Assembly: GCA_910586095.1 (NCBI GenBank)
Contig: CAJUHQ010000055.1
Location: 1-23,001 of the forward strand
Source: an uncultured Lachnospiraceae bacterium
GTDB taxonomy: Bacteria > Bacillota > Clostridia > Lachnospirales > Lachnospiraceae
DNA: 23,001 bases
Direction: 5' to 3'
Both the position numbers and the translations under genes were made by a program. Positions 7,141 to 14,235 of the stretch are shown piece after piece; the stretch's first letter is position 1; each line of letters starts with the position of its first letter. Below the pieces are notes generated by a model. The model ran no database searches. It was given only the letters and a program-made list of their open reading frames with translations, and was not told the origin of the DNA.

Positions 7141-7311
7141 CCCCCATGCCGCCTTTGGCGTCTCAAATCCGAATGAAAAACGCCTGCTTTTGGCGTTTTT
7201 CGGTGTGAGAAAAGTCTGCTACACAGACTTTTCTCACACTAACTCCCATCTGCCTGCTTTGGCAGGCGTACAAATCAGGATGGTGAAATCTTTGATTTCA
7301 CACTAACTCTG
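7141..7311 (-). repeat. Second modular hairpin repeat array
   Basis: Same family and orientation as 4500-4731. Hairpins from right to left on the plus coordinates: 7283-7290/7294-7301 (8 bp), 7252-7257/7262-7267 (GCCTGC/GCAGGC), 7203-7218/7224-7239 (perfect 16 bp, 5-nt loop), 7175-7184/7192-7201 (10 bp), and 7150-7160 (4 bp). The GAAAAACGCC hairpin is identical to the one at 4694-4720, and the block from ATTTCACCATCC through GATTTGTACGCC to GATGGGAGTTAGTGTGA is nearly identical to 4584-4650 except around the hairpin loop and array flanks. The array ends in GGCATGGGGGCTTAGTATGG, at the start of the 37-codon ORF. Confidence 0.85.
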
Positions 7312-7615
7312 TGACTGCGCTTTTCCAAATCTCACTTCATCACTCATAACATCAATACCTGCAGTTGGATCACTGTACACATTTGATATGTCTCTTCAAT
7401 GTTCCAACTAAAAATTTAGGAATTGTAGTTAGAAATACGGGTTTACTTTGGCATGCGAAATCCTTTGACAAAAGCACTTTTTTAATCTGAACCAATGCCG
7501 TTACTTCTTTACAATTCCTTCTTTACAGTTTCTTGAATATGGATTTTATAGACTACTTATTTTTATTATATCACTTGCATAAATTATGTAAATAGAACAC
7601 TCCCCTATACGCACA

Positions 7616-7650
7616 AGGGATTGTGCAATTTTCACAAATACACAATCCCT
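7616..7650. terminator. Inverted repeat downstream of MutS2-like gene
   Basis: AGGGATTGTG (7616-7625) pairs perfectly with CACAATCCCT (7641-7650) around a 15-base loop. There is no T-run after either arm, so it is not a classical intrinsic terminator; it could protect a transcript 3' end or be a decayed element. Confidence 0.35.
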
Positions 7651-7660
7651 CGCAAATAAT

Positions 7661-7696
7661 GTCAATTTTTAGGAACTATACTTCCCAAAAATTGAC
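7661..7696 (-). terminator. Inverted repeat just after the MutS2-like gene
   Basis: GTCAATTTTT (7661-7670) pairs perfectly with AAAAATTGAC (7687-7696), 16-base loop, about 65 bases after the stop codon of the MutS2-like gene. On the minus strand the second arm itself contains A/T runs but no T-run follows it. Its position makes a transcript-end role plausible. Confidence 0.4.
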
Positions 7697-7760
7697 AAGA
7701 AACCTTTAAGCTTTTAACTTTCTTTAAATTTTTTTGTGCAATTTTATTTTTATTCACTGC

Positions 7761-9668
7761 CTACTCTTCTTTTTCATATCGTATCTCTTGATTAGTCAGT
7801 TTGCGTTCCATATCATGTCGAATCTTACGATTTTCCACCGTTTCAAAAACCACTGAAAAATCATAATCTTCTGGATATAACTGTGACGCTGCTACTTGAA
7901 GCTTCACGCGCTTGTGATTAATCCACACTTTTTTGTTTGGAAGTTGTACCCTTAACACTCCCTTTTCATTGACAGGCTCACATACAATACCAATCTTTCT
8001 GTCTGGAAAAATCATCACACTGTCGCCTCTTTTGTATTTCCTGCTTAAGTCCTCTTTCTTTTTCTGTTCCTTTATCCGTTTAATCTTTGCAGTTCTTGTG
8101 AAAGATTGGGATACCTCAAAACGTGAAAAGTCATATTTTTCTGCCGCATCTTTACCATATGCCGCGCAGACAGCCGTCTGTAACATTGACTTTGGCATAC
8201 CAAGTTTTCCCGCAATATAAAATGCACAACTCTCTCCAGCTTCCCCAATAATCATTTGATAGGTTGGCTGCAACGTATCCTTGTCAAAAGTCATTCGCGC
8301 ATTGAGAATCCCGTCTGTCCTCTTGGCATACTCTTTCACTTCGGGATAATGTGTTGTAACTAGAAACAGACAGTGACTTTTCTTTAACTCCGCTAGCGTC
8401 GCAATAGCAATCCCCATTCCTTCTGTTGGATCTGTACCCGATCCTAGCTCATCCATAATGACCAAACTATCCTCACGCACTTCTTGCAAAATTTCTAAGA
8501 CATTTTTAATGTGAGCGGAAAACGTCGATAAATTTTCCGATAAATTTTGCCCATCTCCAATATCACACAAATACAGATTATTCATGCAAATTTCTGCCTC
8601 TGTACAAGTCACATGCAATCCACATTGTGCCATTAGACAATTAAGAGCCACTGTTTTAATAGCAACTGTCTTTCCTCCAGTATTGGGACCAGTGATAACA
8701 ATTCCACTTACCGATTCCCCCATTGAAAATTGTAACGGAACACTTTTTCTACTGTCCATTAATGGATGGCGTGCATCTTTTAGGCGAATCTTCCTGCATG
8801 TGTTAATCGATGGTTCTACTCCATTCATATCCATACTAAGCTTCCCTTTAGAAAAGATAAAATCCAACTTTTCTATTAGTTTAATATCGCTTTCTATAAT
8901 ATAACGATTATCACTAACCATGCTAGACAGAGTATACAAAATACGCTGTATCTCATTTTCCTCATCAATCTTTAACAGGTCCAACTCCTCATGATACTTT
9001 GCCACTGTCATCGGTTCTATAAACAATGTACTCCCTGTTGAGGACTTATCAATAACACTTCCTGACACCTTCAGTTTGCACTCTTTCTTCACAGGAACAC
9101 ACAATCTTCCATTGCGATATGTGCAGAATTGATCTGTCATACATTCCTTCTGGGCACGTAAAATTTGTTCTGCCTTTTGTTTCATTTTTTCCTCAGTTCT
9201 AAGCAATTCACTGCGAATTCGTAACAATTCACAAGATGCCCTATCATCTACCTGCCCTCCGCGAATCTGTCTAAAAATTTCATCATGGACATCCTGTAGC
9301 GCATCAAGATTTTCCTCGTAATATCCTAGTTGATTTCCAACTTGTCGTCCACGCTTCAGATAATCTTTCAGTCTTCTGACAGCCACTAACACTGCACCTA
9401 CGCGCTCGAGTTGATTAGGCGTAAGACAGCCACCTTTATCTGCAATGATCAAAAAATCTGCAATTTCTTCCACTGCTACAAGAGGCGGTACTCCACATAT
9501 CTCAATCATAGTTCGACTATCTGTTGTATCTCTCATATGCTTTTTTAACTCTGCTTCTGAAAGATAAAAATCCATATTCTCTATCTGATTTTTGGCGTGC
9601 TGTGTCATCGCAAGCTCCATCCATTTCTCCTTGATTTTGTCAAACTCTAAATCCCTTTCTGCTCTCAT
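7761..9668 (-). CDS. MutS2-like DNA-binding ATPase lacking the Smr nuclease domain
   Basis: 635 residues against about 780 for standard MutS2. The N-terminal two thirds resemble the MutS2 clamp/lever core starting LEFDKIKEKW. The MutS ATPase follows: Walker A TGPNTGGKT (K333), Walker B LVIMDELGSGTDP (D406-E407) and the switch TTHYPEVKEYA. After a basic helical linker there is a small beta-rich KOW-like region (about 535-580, KRGDSVMIFPDRKIGIV), where standard MutS2 carries the same domain before Smr. Here the protein ends without the Smr endonuclease. MutS2 proteins are known for roles in recombination control or collided-ribosome rescue; without Smr, a non-cleaving role is inferred. Start ATG has AAGGGG upstream. 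It follows the ABC exporter genes by 112 bp in the same direction. Confidence 0.85.
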   Translation of the reverse strand: MRAERDLEFDKIKEKWMELAMTQHAKNQIENMDFYLSEAELKKHMRDTTDSRTMIEICGVPPLVAVEEIADFLIIADKGGCLTPNQLERVGAVLVAVRRLKDYLKRGRQVGNQLGYYEENLDALQDVHDEIFRQIRGGQVDDRASCELLRIRSELLRTEEKMKQKAEQILRAQKECMTDQFCTYRNGRLCVPVKKECKLKVSGSVIDKSSTGSTLFIEPMTVAKYHEELDLLKIDEENEIQRILYTLSSMVSDNRYIIESDIKLIEKLDFIFSKGKLSMDMNGVEPSINTCRKIRLKDARHPLMDSRKSVPLQFSMGESVSGIVITGPNTGGKTVAIKTVALNCLMAQCGLHVTCTEAEICMNNLYLCDIGDGQNLSENLSTFSAHIKNVLEILQEVREDSLVIMDELGSGTDPTEGMGIAIATLAELKKSHCLFLVTTHYPEVKEYAKRTDGILNARMTFDKDTLQPTYQMIIGEAGESCAFYIAGKLGMPKSMLQTAVCAAYGKDAAEKYDFSRFEVSQSFTRTAKIKRIKEQKKKEDLSRKYKRGDSVMIFPDRKIGIVCEPVNEKGVLRVQLPNKKVWINHKRVKLQVAASQLYPEDYDFSVVFETVENRKIRHDMERKLTNQEIRYEKEE

Positions 9669-9780
9669 CTTTTTACCCCTTATTTGATCTCATTTTCATA
9701 CATAACTATTTACTTTGCAATACACATGCCAAACCTAACATTGCCTAATCCTCTACACAACAACCACTCCCCCTATCTAT

Positions 9781-10572
9781 TTAGGAACTTGCGCTGCGAT
9801 ATTGTCGAAGGCCCTGTTTCCAGACAAATCTTGTCAATATAGAGAATAAAACTACGATCCCAATTCCATACAGTGCGCGCTTCCAGTTCATATCACCTAT
9901 AAGGCTTTGCACAGGAAATGTTGCCATAATGCCATATGGTAACACAAGATAAAATATAATCTTATAACCACCATAGAGTGCGATTCCTGGCACTTTCATG
10001 CACAGAGAAATCCCTGCCTCCTCAATCTGCTCTAGACGTGCATTTGTAATTAAAAATAAAGATGCTGCGCGAAATAAAACTTCCATCTCATAATAAAGTA
10101 TCTCCATCACTAGAACCCAAAAGCAATAGGCCGCAATCTTACTTATCTGATATTCATACTCTGTCATTCTCATGCCATATATCAAGATACACAATGACAT
10201 CAATACCAGTGGGATAGACCCTGGAGTGATCTTCTCAAACGTCAGACGAAACAATGGGCTGATAGGCTTTGTAAGATATAGATCAAGTTCCCCACTTTTT
10301 ACTTTTGCAGGAAGTGTATTTAGTCCAAAAAAGTAAATTACCATATTTATTGCATTAATCAGCGAAAATGTTCCAATATAAATTACCATCTCTCCTTGAT
10401 TCCATCCGCCAATTGTGTCAACATTTTTATAAATTGCCCAAAAGGCCATCAACTGTATAACAAACAGAGATCCATCTACAAAAAATGGTGCAAAAAAGTC
10501 AAAGCGAAATACCATGATTGTTTCAAATTGTAGCCGTAGCATTTCTAGAAAAACACGCCAAATTTTTTTCAT
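9781..10572 (-). CDS. ABC-2 exporter permease (PF06182/DUF990 type), second subunit
   Basis: 263 residues with about six hydrophobic segments. The N-terminus (MKKIWRVFLEMLRLQFETIM), the central KSGELDLYLTKPISPLFR segment and the C-terminal QSLIGDMNWKRALYGIGIVV region fit the ABC2_membrane_6 family. KSGELDxxLxKPxxP is a recurrent cytoplasmic-loop signature of this family. It should form a heterodimeric channel in the cytoplasmic membrane with the product of the preceding gene, driven by the ATPase encoded first. Its ATG overlaps the stop codon of the first permease by four bases (ATGA), indicating translational coupling. The exported substrate cannot be told; relatives export peptides, drugs or unknown compounds. 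Confidence 0.88.
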   Translation of the reverse strand: MKKIWRVFLEMLRLQFETIMVFRFDFFAPFFVDGSLFVIQLMAFWAIYKNVDTIGGWNQGEMVIYIGTFSLINAINMVIYFFGLNTLPAKVKSGELDLYLTKPISPLFRLTFEKITPGSIPLVLMSLCILIYGMRMTEYEYQISKIAAYCFWVLVMEILYYEMEVLFRAASLFLITNARLEQIEEAGISLCMKVPGIALYGGYKIIFYLVLPYGIMATFPVQSLIGDMNWKRALYGIGIVVLFSILTRFVWKQGLRQYRSASS

Positions 10573-11363
10573 ATTCCCACCCCATCATACTTTCTAATAT
10601 TCCTTTTCCATGTTATATGAATCACAAATTGTATTCCTATACACCAAAAAGCAATCACACATATTCCTAAAAATACCTCCTGTTCACAATGGCCTGTAAT
10701 TGCCATTGATGGTAAATATGTAACATAATAAAATGGTAATAATTTCATTATTTTTACGACTAATTCTGGAAAAAGTGCTAGTGGAATAATGCTTCCTGTA
10801 GCCAACTCTACTAAATTATTTTTAATCATTAAAAACGTACTGATTCCCTGATATTTTACTGTCAATATTCCCAAAAAGTAATTGAGTTGTACCATAAATA
10901 TTAATCCCAATACTGCCATAACAATAGCCCCTATAAATACCCAAATATTTTCTGTAAAAGTAAATTGAATCTGAAATATAACTACCCATATTATTGCCGC
11001 AATCCAGTCAAAAATAATATAAAATGCCACAACTCCCAATTCCATAAGAAGAAAATATCGCTCTATTCCAACAGGAATTACCATATATTTTGAAAATGTG
11101 CCATTTCGAATTCTGTCATGAATCTCCCAGCTAATTCCTGAAGACATCTCTATCTGTGCTAAAAAAGAACTTATGATATAATAAGACAACATCCCATGAA
11201 ATGTAAATGGTCCAACTATAGTCTTGTTCTGAAATACAAGTCCCCATAGTAAATATGCAAATAAAATTTTTACTATTATAAAGGCCATGTTACATATTAT
11301 ATCTGCTCTCCATGCCAACTGTGTTTTCATATAAATCTTAGATATTTCTAAGTATTTTCTCAT
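10569..11363 (-). CDS. ABC-2 exporter permease (PF06182/DUF990 type), first subunit
   Basis: 264 residues with about six membrane segments, beginning MRKYLEISKIYMKTQLAWRADI and carrying DRIRNGTFSKYMVIPVGIERYF, the counterpart of the cytoplasmic KxGxLxxxLxxP loop in the second permease. The two permeases share length and layout, as expected for paralogous partners in a heterodimeric exporter. Ribosome site AAGGAG lies nine bases before ATG. It follows the ATPase gene by 114 bp (11364-11477), a spacer in which I see no terminator or strong promoter, so one operon of ATPase and two permeases is the likely arrangement. Confidence 0.88.
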   Translation of the reverse strand: MRKYLEISKIYMKTQLAWRADIICNMAFIIVKILFAYLLWGLVFQNKTIVGPFTFHGMLSYYIISSFLAQIEMSSGISWEIHDRIRNGTFSKYMVIPVGIERYFLLMELGVVAFYIIFDWIAAIIWVVIFQIQFTFTENIWVFIGAIVMAVLGLIFMVQLNYFLGILTVKYQGISTFLMIKNNLVELATGSIIPLALFPELVVKIMKLLPFYYVTYLPSMAITGHCEQEVFLGICVIAFWCIGIQFVIHITWKRNIRKYDGVGI

Positions 11364-11477
11364 ATCACTATACTCCTTGTATGCTGCGTTTAGATTGTTT
11401 AAAAGATACTTATAACTCTTTTTATTAATATAATTCTATGTGTATACCACTTTGTAACACAACATTTTTTCAAAAAC

Positions 11478-12476
11478 CTATTTATTATTATCCGCAATTT
11501 TGTTAGATGCATAAATACGTTCTACTACCATTGCGAGATCCTCCTCCTCAATACTAATATCAATCGGATCATATTTCATCAAAATTGACAAAAAATCTTT
11601 GGTGTGATCTTTTGGTATCTCATACAACTTTTTATAAGGCATATCCTCCACTACTCTAACAGGAAAATGAAGCTCTTCTGTCACTTGAACTTTTTCATGA
11701 AAGGAAACCCAAATGCGCTTTTTATGTTGATACTTTTCAAATAAATCCTTAGTCTTCCCATCATAAACTTTTGAACCATGATTGATTACCACTGTTCTAT
11801 CGCACAATGTCTTAATATCTTCCATATAATGTGACGTCAAAAGGATTGTTGTTCCCCGTTGCGTATTAACCTCTTTCAAAAAGGTTCTGATCTGCTTAGA
11901 GGCAATCGCGTCTAGACCAATAGTTGGTTCATCCAAAAACAAAATGCGCGGATTGTGTAATAGAGCTACCATTAGTTCCATTTTCATGCGTTCTCCTAAC
12001 GATAGTGTTCTAACCTGCACATCCATTAGCTCTGTCACTCCAAATAGATTGGCAAAATACTGTTTGCTCTCTTGATATTGTGTTTCTGGAAGCTCATAAA
12101 TTTCTTTGAACAAACGAAGAGTATCATTTACTGTCAGCTCAAAAAATAATTGACTTTTCTGTCCCATCACGACAGCATACTGCTTCTTAAAGGCATTTTT
12201 CATGTGATTCGGATAAAATCCCATCACATCAATCTTCCCATCTGATGGAGCAATAATTCCTGTCAACATCTTAATTAAGGTTGTCTTTCCGGCACCATTC
12301 GGGCCAATCAATCCCACAAATTCCCCTTCTGCAACCGACAAATCCATTTGATTTACTGCTGTTTTTTCCACATACTCACGCTTGATTAGACTGACTAAAC
12401 TTCCTTTTAGTCCTTCCTTCTTTTTGTATCTACGATACCGTTTTGTTAAATTGTTGATTTCTATTATATTATTCAT
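11478..12476 (-). CDS. ABC exporter ATP-binding protein
   Basis: 332 residues from the ATG at 12476. Motifs: Walker A GPNGAGKT (58-65), Q-loop glutamine near 106, signature LSLGER (158-163), Walker B ILFLDEP (178-184), H-loop TSH (H216). An N-terminal basic extension (YRRYKKKEGLKGSLVSLIKR) and a C-terminal regulatory tail are typical for ATPases paired with ABC2_membrane_6 permeases. It energises export through the two permeases encoded next. The frame is open to 12551, but GAGGAAAAT directly before the internal ATG and family start MNNIIEINNLTKRY make 12476 the better start; the extra 25 residues would be translated from an inverted repeat (12512-12542). Confidence 0.92.
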   Translation of the reverse strand: MNNIIEINNLTKRYRRYKKKEGLKGSLVSLIKREYVEKTAVNQMDLSVAEGEFVGLIGPNGAGKTTLIKMLTGIIAPSDGKIDVMGFYPNHMKNAFKKQYAVVMGQKSQLFFELTVNDTLRLFKEIYELPETQYQESKQYFANLFGVTELMDVQVRTLSLGERMKMELMVALLHNPRILFLDEPTIGLDAIASKQIRTFLKEVNTQRGTTILLTSHYMEDIKTLCDRTVVINHGSKVYDGKTKDLFEKYQHKKRIWVSFHEKVQVTEELHFPVRVVEDMPYKKLYEIPKDHTKDFLSILMKYDPIDISIEEEDLAMVVERIYASNKIADNNK

Positions 12477-12511
12477 ATTTTCCTCATTTCTGCTGTTTGA
12501 TTGAACTTCCC

Positions 12512-12542
12512 AAGTCTGTAATTGCAGTATCCACACAGACTT
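12512..12542 (-). promoter_or_regulatory. Hairpin in the leader of the ABC exporter operon
   Basis: AAGTCTGT and ACAGACTT form a perfect 8-bp stem (12512-12519 with 12535-12542, 15-base loop) about 36 bases before the ATPase start. There is no T-run after it, so it is more likely a leader structure or operator than a terminator. Confidence 0.4.
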
Positions 12543-12589
12543 TTGCATCAAAAAATAAAACTTCTTACTTGTTTCTTGTTTATCATGTA

Positions 12590-12616
12590 CTATTTGTTTT
12601 GTGATTTTCTGCTCAA
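12590..12616 (-). other. Possible 8-residue leader peptide upstream of the ABC operon
   Basis: A strong Shine-Dalgarno (AAAGGAGGG, around 12624-12632) stands alone, seven bases before a TTG that opens the tiny frame MSRKSQNK and stops at TAG. Nothing longer is readable from it. Either it drives a leader peptide, or it is the orphaned start of a deleted gene. Confidence 0.3.
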
Positions 12617-12678
12617 ATAATTACCCTCCTTTTTGTCCTTTTGTCATATAAATGTATCTTTACTACTGTTGGATGAAT

Positions 12679-12721
12679 CAAAAAAGACCACGACTGCCAA
12701 AAAAGCATAATATCATGGTCT
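12679..12721 (-). terminator. Intrinsic terminator upstream of the ABC operon, gene of origin missing
   Basis: On the minus strand AGACCATGA (12713-12721) pairs with TCGTGGTCT (12685-12693), nine pairs including one G-U, and is followed directly by TTTTTT. This is a good rho-independent terminator, yet no intact minus-strand gene precedes it; the upstream DNA is the MITE-like element and an unrecognised AT-rich stretch. It could end a lost gene, a small RNA, or attenuate the ABC operon leader. Confidence 0.6.
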
Positions 12722-12753
12722 GTCTGTTCCAAACAACAAAAAGAATATTCCCG

Positions 12754-12850
12754 GGGCTGTTGCAATACACGGTAATTGCACAATATATGGTTAAGATCTT
12801 TCAAATATCCATACCATATATTGTGTGCATACACCATTTTGCAACAACCC
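12754..12850. mobile_element. MITE-like 97-bp inverted-repeat element with IS1182-like ends
   Basis: The two ends GGGCTGTTGCAA (12754-12765) and, on the complement, GGGTTGTTGCAA (12850-12839) match in 11 of 12 positions, and the inner arms CACAATATATGG / CCATATATTGTG (12779-12790, 12814-12825) match perfectly, leaving about 23 bases in the centre. GGGNCTGTTGCAA-type ends are known from IS1182/IS5-like transposons, so this may be a non-autonomous derivative. There is no transposase and I could not identify a clear target-site duplication. Confidence 0.5.
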
Positions 12851-13354
12851 TATAGAAGATAGAATCTTACATTGAACTATCAATCAAGTAAAAATGGTTC
12901 TTTTCTATACTTGTTATAAGAGTTCTTATAAACTATGCTAACATTCTTTCTTTGGATGTCCGTCGTTCGCGCACAAAAAAACAGCATAACCATACAAGCC
13001 ATGCTGATATCTACACGAAAAAATATATTCCAAAATATTAAGCAAGATGTAAGGCGAACTGTCAACTGCATTATACTAGTGTATATGCTGTCAACAAATG
13101 GGCAGATTCCTAGTGCGCTAAAACATATACACCAAAAATCACCCTGCACTATTTAATTAGCCGTGTTCTCCATTACATTCACCCGTAACATTCAAATCTC
13201 CTTTTAGACTATTCTTTTATAATGTGTTATTTTATCATATGTCTCTAACTTTGTCAAACAATAAAATTTTTGGTGCATTTGGCGTGTTTTTGGTCCTTTT
13301 CTCTTTCGTGTTGATAGATCATACTTTTGGCAATTTTACCATTTGCAGCTCATC
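12851..13354. other. About 500 bp without a confident gene
   Basis: Open frames of 70-90 codons exist on both strands around 12880-13156, but none has a ribosome site and they overlap each other head-on. The minus frame contains hydrophobic stretches and ends VYKNSYNKYRKEPFLLD, which could be the tail of a decayed gene served by the terminator at 12679-12721. A TATAAT at 13218-13223 has no good -35 partner. I recognise nothing else. Confidence 0.4.
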
Positions 13355-13384
13355 TTGTGCAAAAGTCGGTAAGTATGATACAAT
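13355..13384 (+). promoter_or_regulatory. Putative promoter for the DUF6273 gene
   Basis: TTGTGC, 18-base spacer, TACAAT preceded by TGA (extended -10). Transcription would begin about 30 bases before the chosen start codon. The -35 is a weak match. Confidence 0.4.
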
Positions 13385-13421
13385 CAAATCAACAGACAGA
13401 AATTTGTTGGGAGAAATCGTT

Positions 13422-14030
13422 ATGAATAAAATCACAGTTGTCATGGGTAGTTATTTGCAAAACTGTAAGCAGAAAAAAGAGCCGATTGAATGGATTGTTC
13501 TAAAAGAAAAAGAACACAGTTGTCTCTGTGTCAGCAAATATTTGTTGGATTGCAAGTCTTATCACAATTTTTCCAAAAGTGTAACATGGCAAGATTGCAC
13601 TTTGAGAAGTTGGCTAAATCACGAATTTTTAATGTCGGCTTTTTCGTCAGAAGAGCGTGAAAAAATCCTGCTTTCCTATGTGAAAAATCCTGCTGGAAAT
13701 ACTCAGGATTACATTTTTCTATTAAGTACTGATGAAGTAGAAGAATTATTTGATGACGAAGTGGAAGATTATGTTGATTATGAAGAGCGTGGGGCAATAA
13801 CGACGGATTATGCACGAGCACAGGGGGCGTGGTTTCTTGACGAAAACGGCGAAGACGAGAACAAAGGCACCTGGTGGCTTCGGTATTATGGAGACTATTC
13901 AGATAAAGAAGAAGGAAAACACGATTTTATAAGCTGTGTCAATTTTGATGGATATATTGAACTGGCAGCGCAGGGTGTAGAAAAAACAAATAGCTGTATT
14001 CGTCCAGCATTTTGGCTACGGACCGACTGA
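13422..14030 (+). CDS. DUF6273 domain protein
   Basis: 202 residues from the ATG at 13422, which has GGGAGA seven bases upstream. The sequence follows the DUF6273 pattern: GSY near the N-terminus, PIEWIVLKEKE, LCVSKYLLDCKSYH, CTLRSWLNHEFLMSAFSSEE, DYIFLLSTDEVEELF, an acidic stretch, TTDYARAQGAW, TWWLRYYG, and the ending CIRPAFWLRTD. The domain is common in Clostridia, often in extracellular or multidomain proteins, and has no established function. The frame is open 66 codons further upstream, including a hydrophobic run (FGAFGVFLVLFSFVLI) that could mimic a membrane anchor, but no ribosome site supports those starts. It is the only confident plus-strand gene and faces the lipoprotein gene across a shared hairpin. 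Confidence 0.8.
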   Translation: MNKITVVMGSYLQNCKQKKEPIEWIVLKEKEHSCLCVSKYLLDCKSYHNFSKSVTWQDCTLRSWLNHEFLMSAFSSEEREKILLSYVKNPAGNTQDYIFLLSTDEVEELFDDEVEDYVDYEERGAITTDYARAQGAWFLDENGEDENKGTWWLRYYGDYSDKEEGKHDFISCVNFDGYIELAAQGVEKTNSCIRPAFWLRTD

Positions 14031-14179
14031 TAACTTCCTATATAGCTGTTTTGACGACAAATTAGGAAATCGGACATCCATCAACATAGAAGAAAAAAGG
14101 AGAATTTTTATTACTTAAGAACTACATTTTTATGTGTACCTATATCAAAATAGATCTATCCCCAATGTGCTTACGCTAA

Positions 14180-14214
14180 ATAATAGACGGCATATCAAAG
14201 ATGCCGCCTATTAT
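14180..14214. terminator. Bidirectional terminator hairpin between converging genes
   Basis: ATAATAGACGGCAT (14180-14193) pairs with ATGCCGCCTATTAT (14201-14214) with one mismatch and a 7-base loop. It sits between the stop codons of the DUF6273 gene and the lipoprotein gene, which converge here. The T-content of the arms is moderate on both strands. Confidence 0.7.
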
Positions 14215-14235
14215 ATCCGAATCCTACTACTGCTT

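Larger units (their letters stand above)
7312..7760. other. 449-bp stretch without a confident gene
   Basis: No gene with a ribosome site is visible. On the minus strand two overlapping stop-to-stop frames look weakly coding: one of about 50 codons containing VQIKKVLLSKDFACQ (about 7370-7520), and one of about 30 codons containing DISNVYSDPTAGIDVMSDEV that ends at the TAG inside the first box of the repeat array (about 7304-7400). They could be remnants of a decayed gene. The right part holds two inverted repeats described separately and T-rich sequence just downstream of the MutS2-like gene. Confidence 0.4.

Noticed and set aside
7052..7306. Plus-strand 84-codon ORF
   Set aside because: It is the antisense of the repeat array and of the 37-codon ORF, with no ribosome site.
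12477..12551. Longer start of the ABC ATPase (25 extra residues)
   Set aside because: The internal ATG at 12476 has GAGG in the right place and matches the family start; the extension covers a hairpin.
12477..12850. T-box or known riboswitch before the ABC operon
   Set aside because: No AGGGTGG-type T-box motif or other riboswitch core was recognised.
12613..12855. Overlapping ORFs on both strands (67 and 74 codons)
   Set aside because: Both cross the MITE-like element and the terminator and have no ribosome site.
12880..13156. Head-on ORFs of 89 (minus) and 73 (plus) codons
   Set aside because: No Shine-Dalgarno and no recognisable family; mentioned only as a possible remnant.
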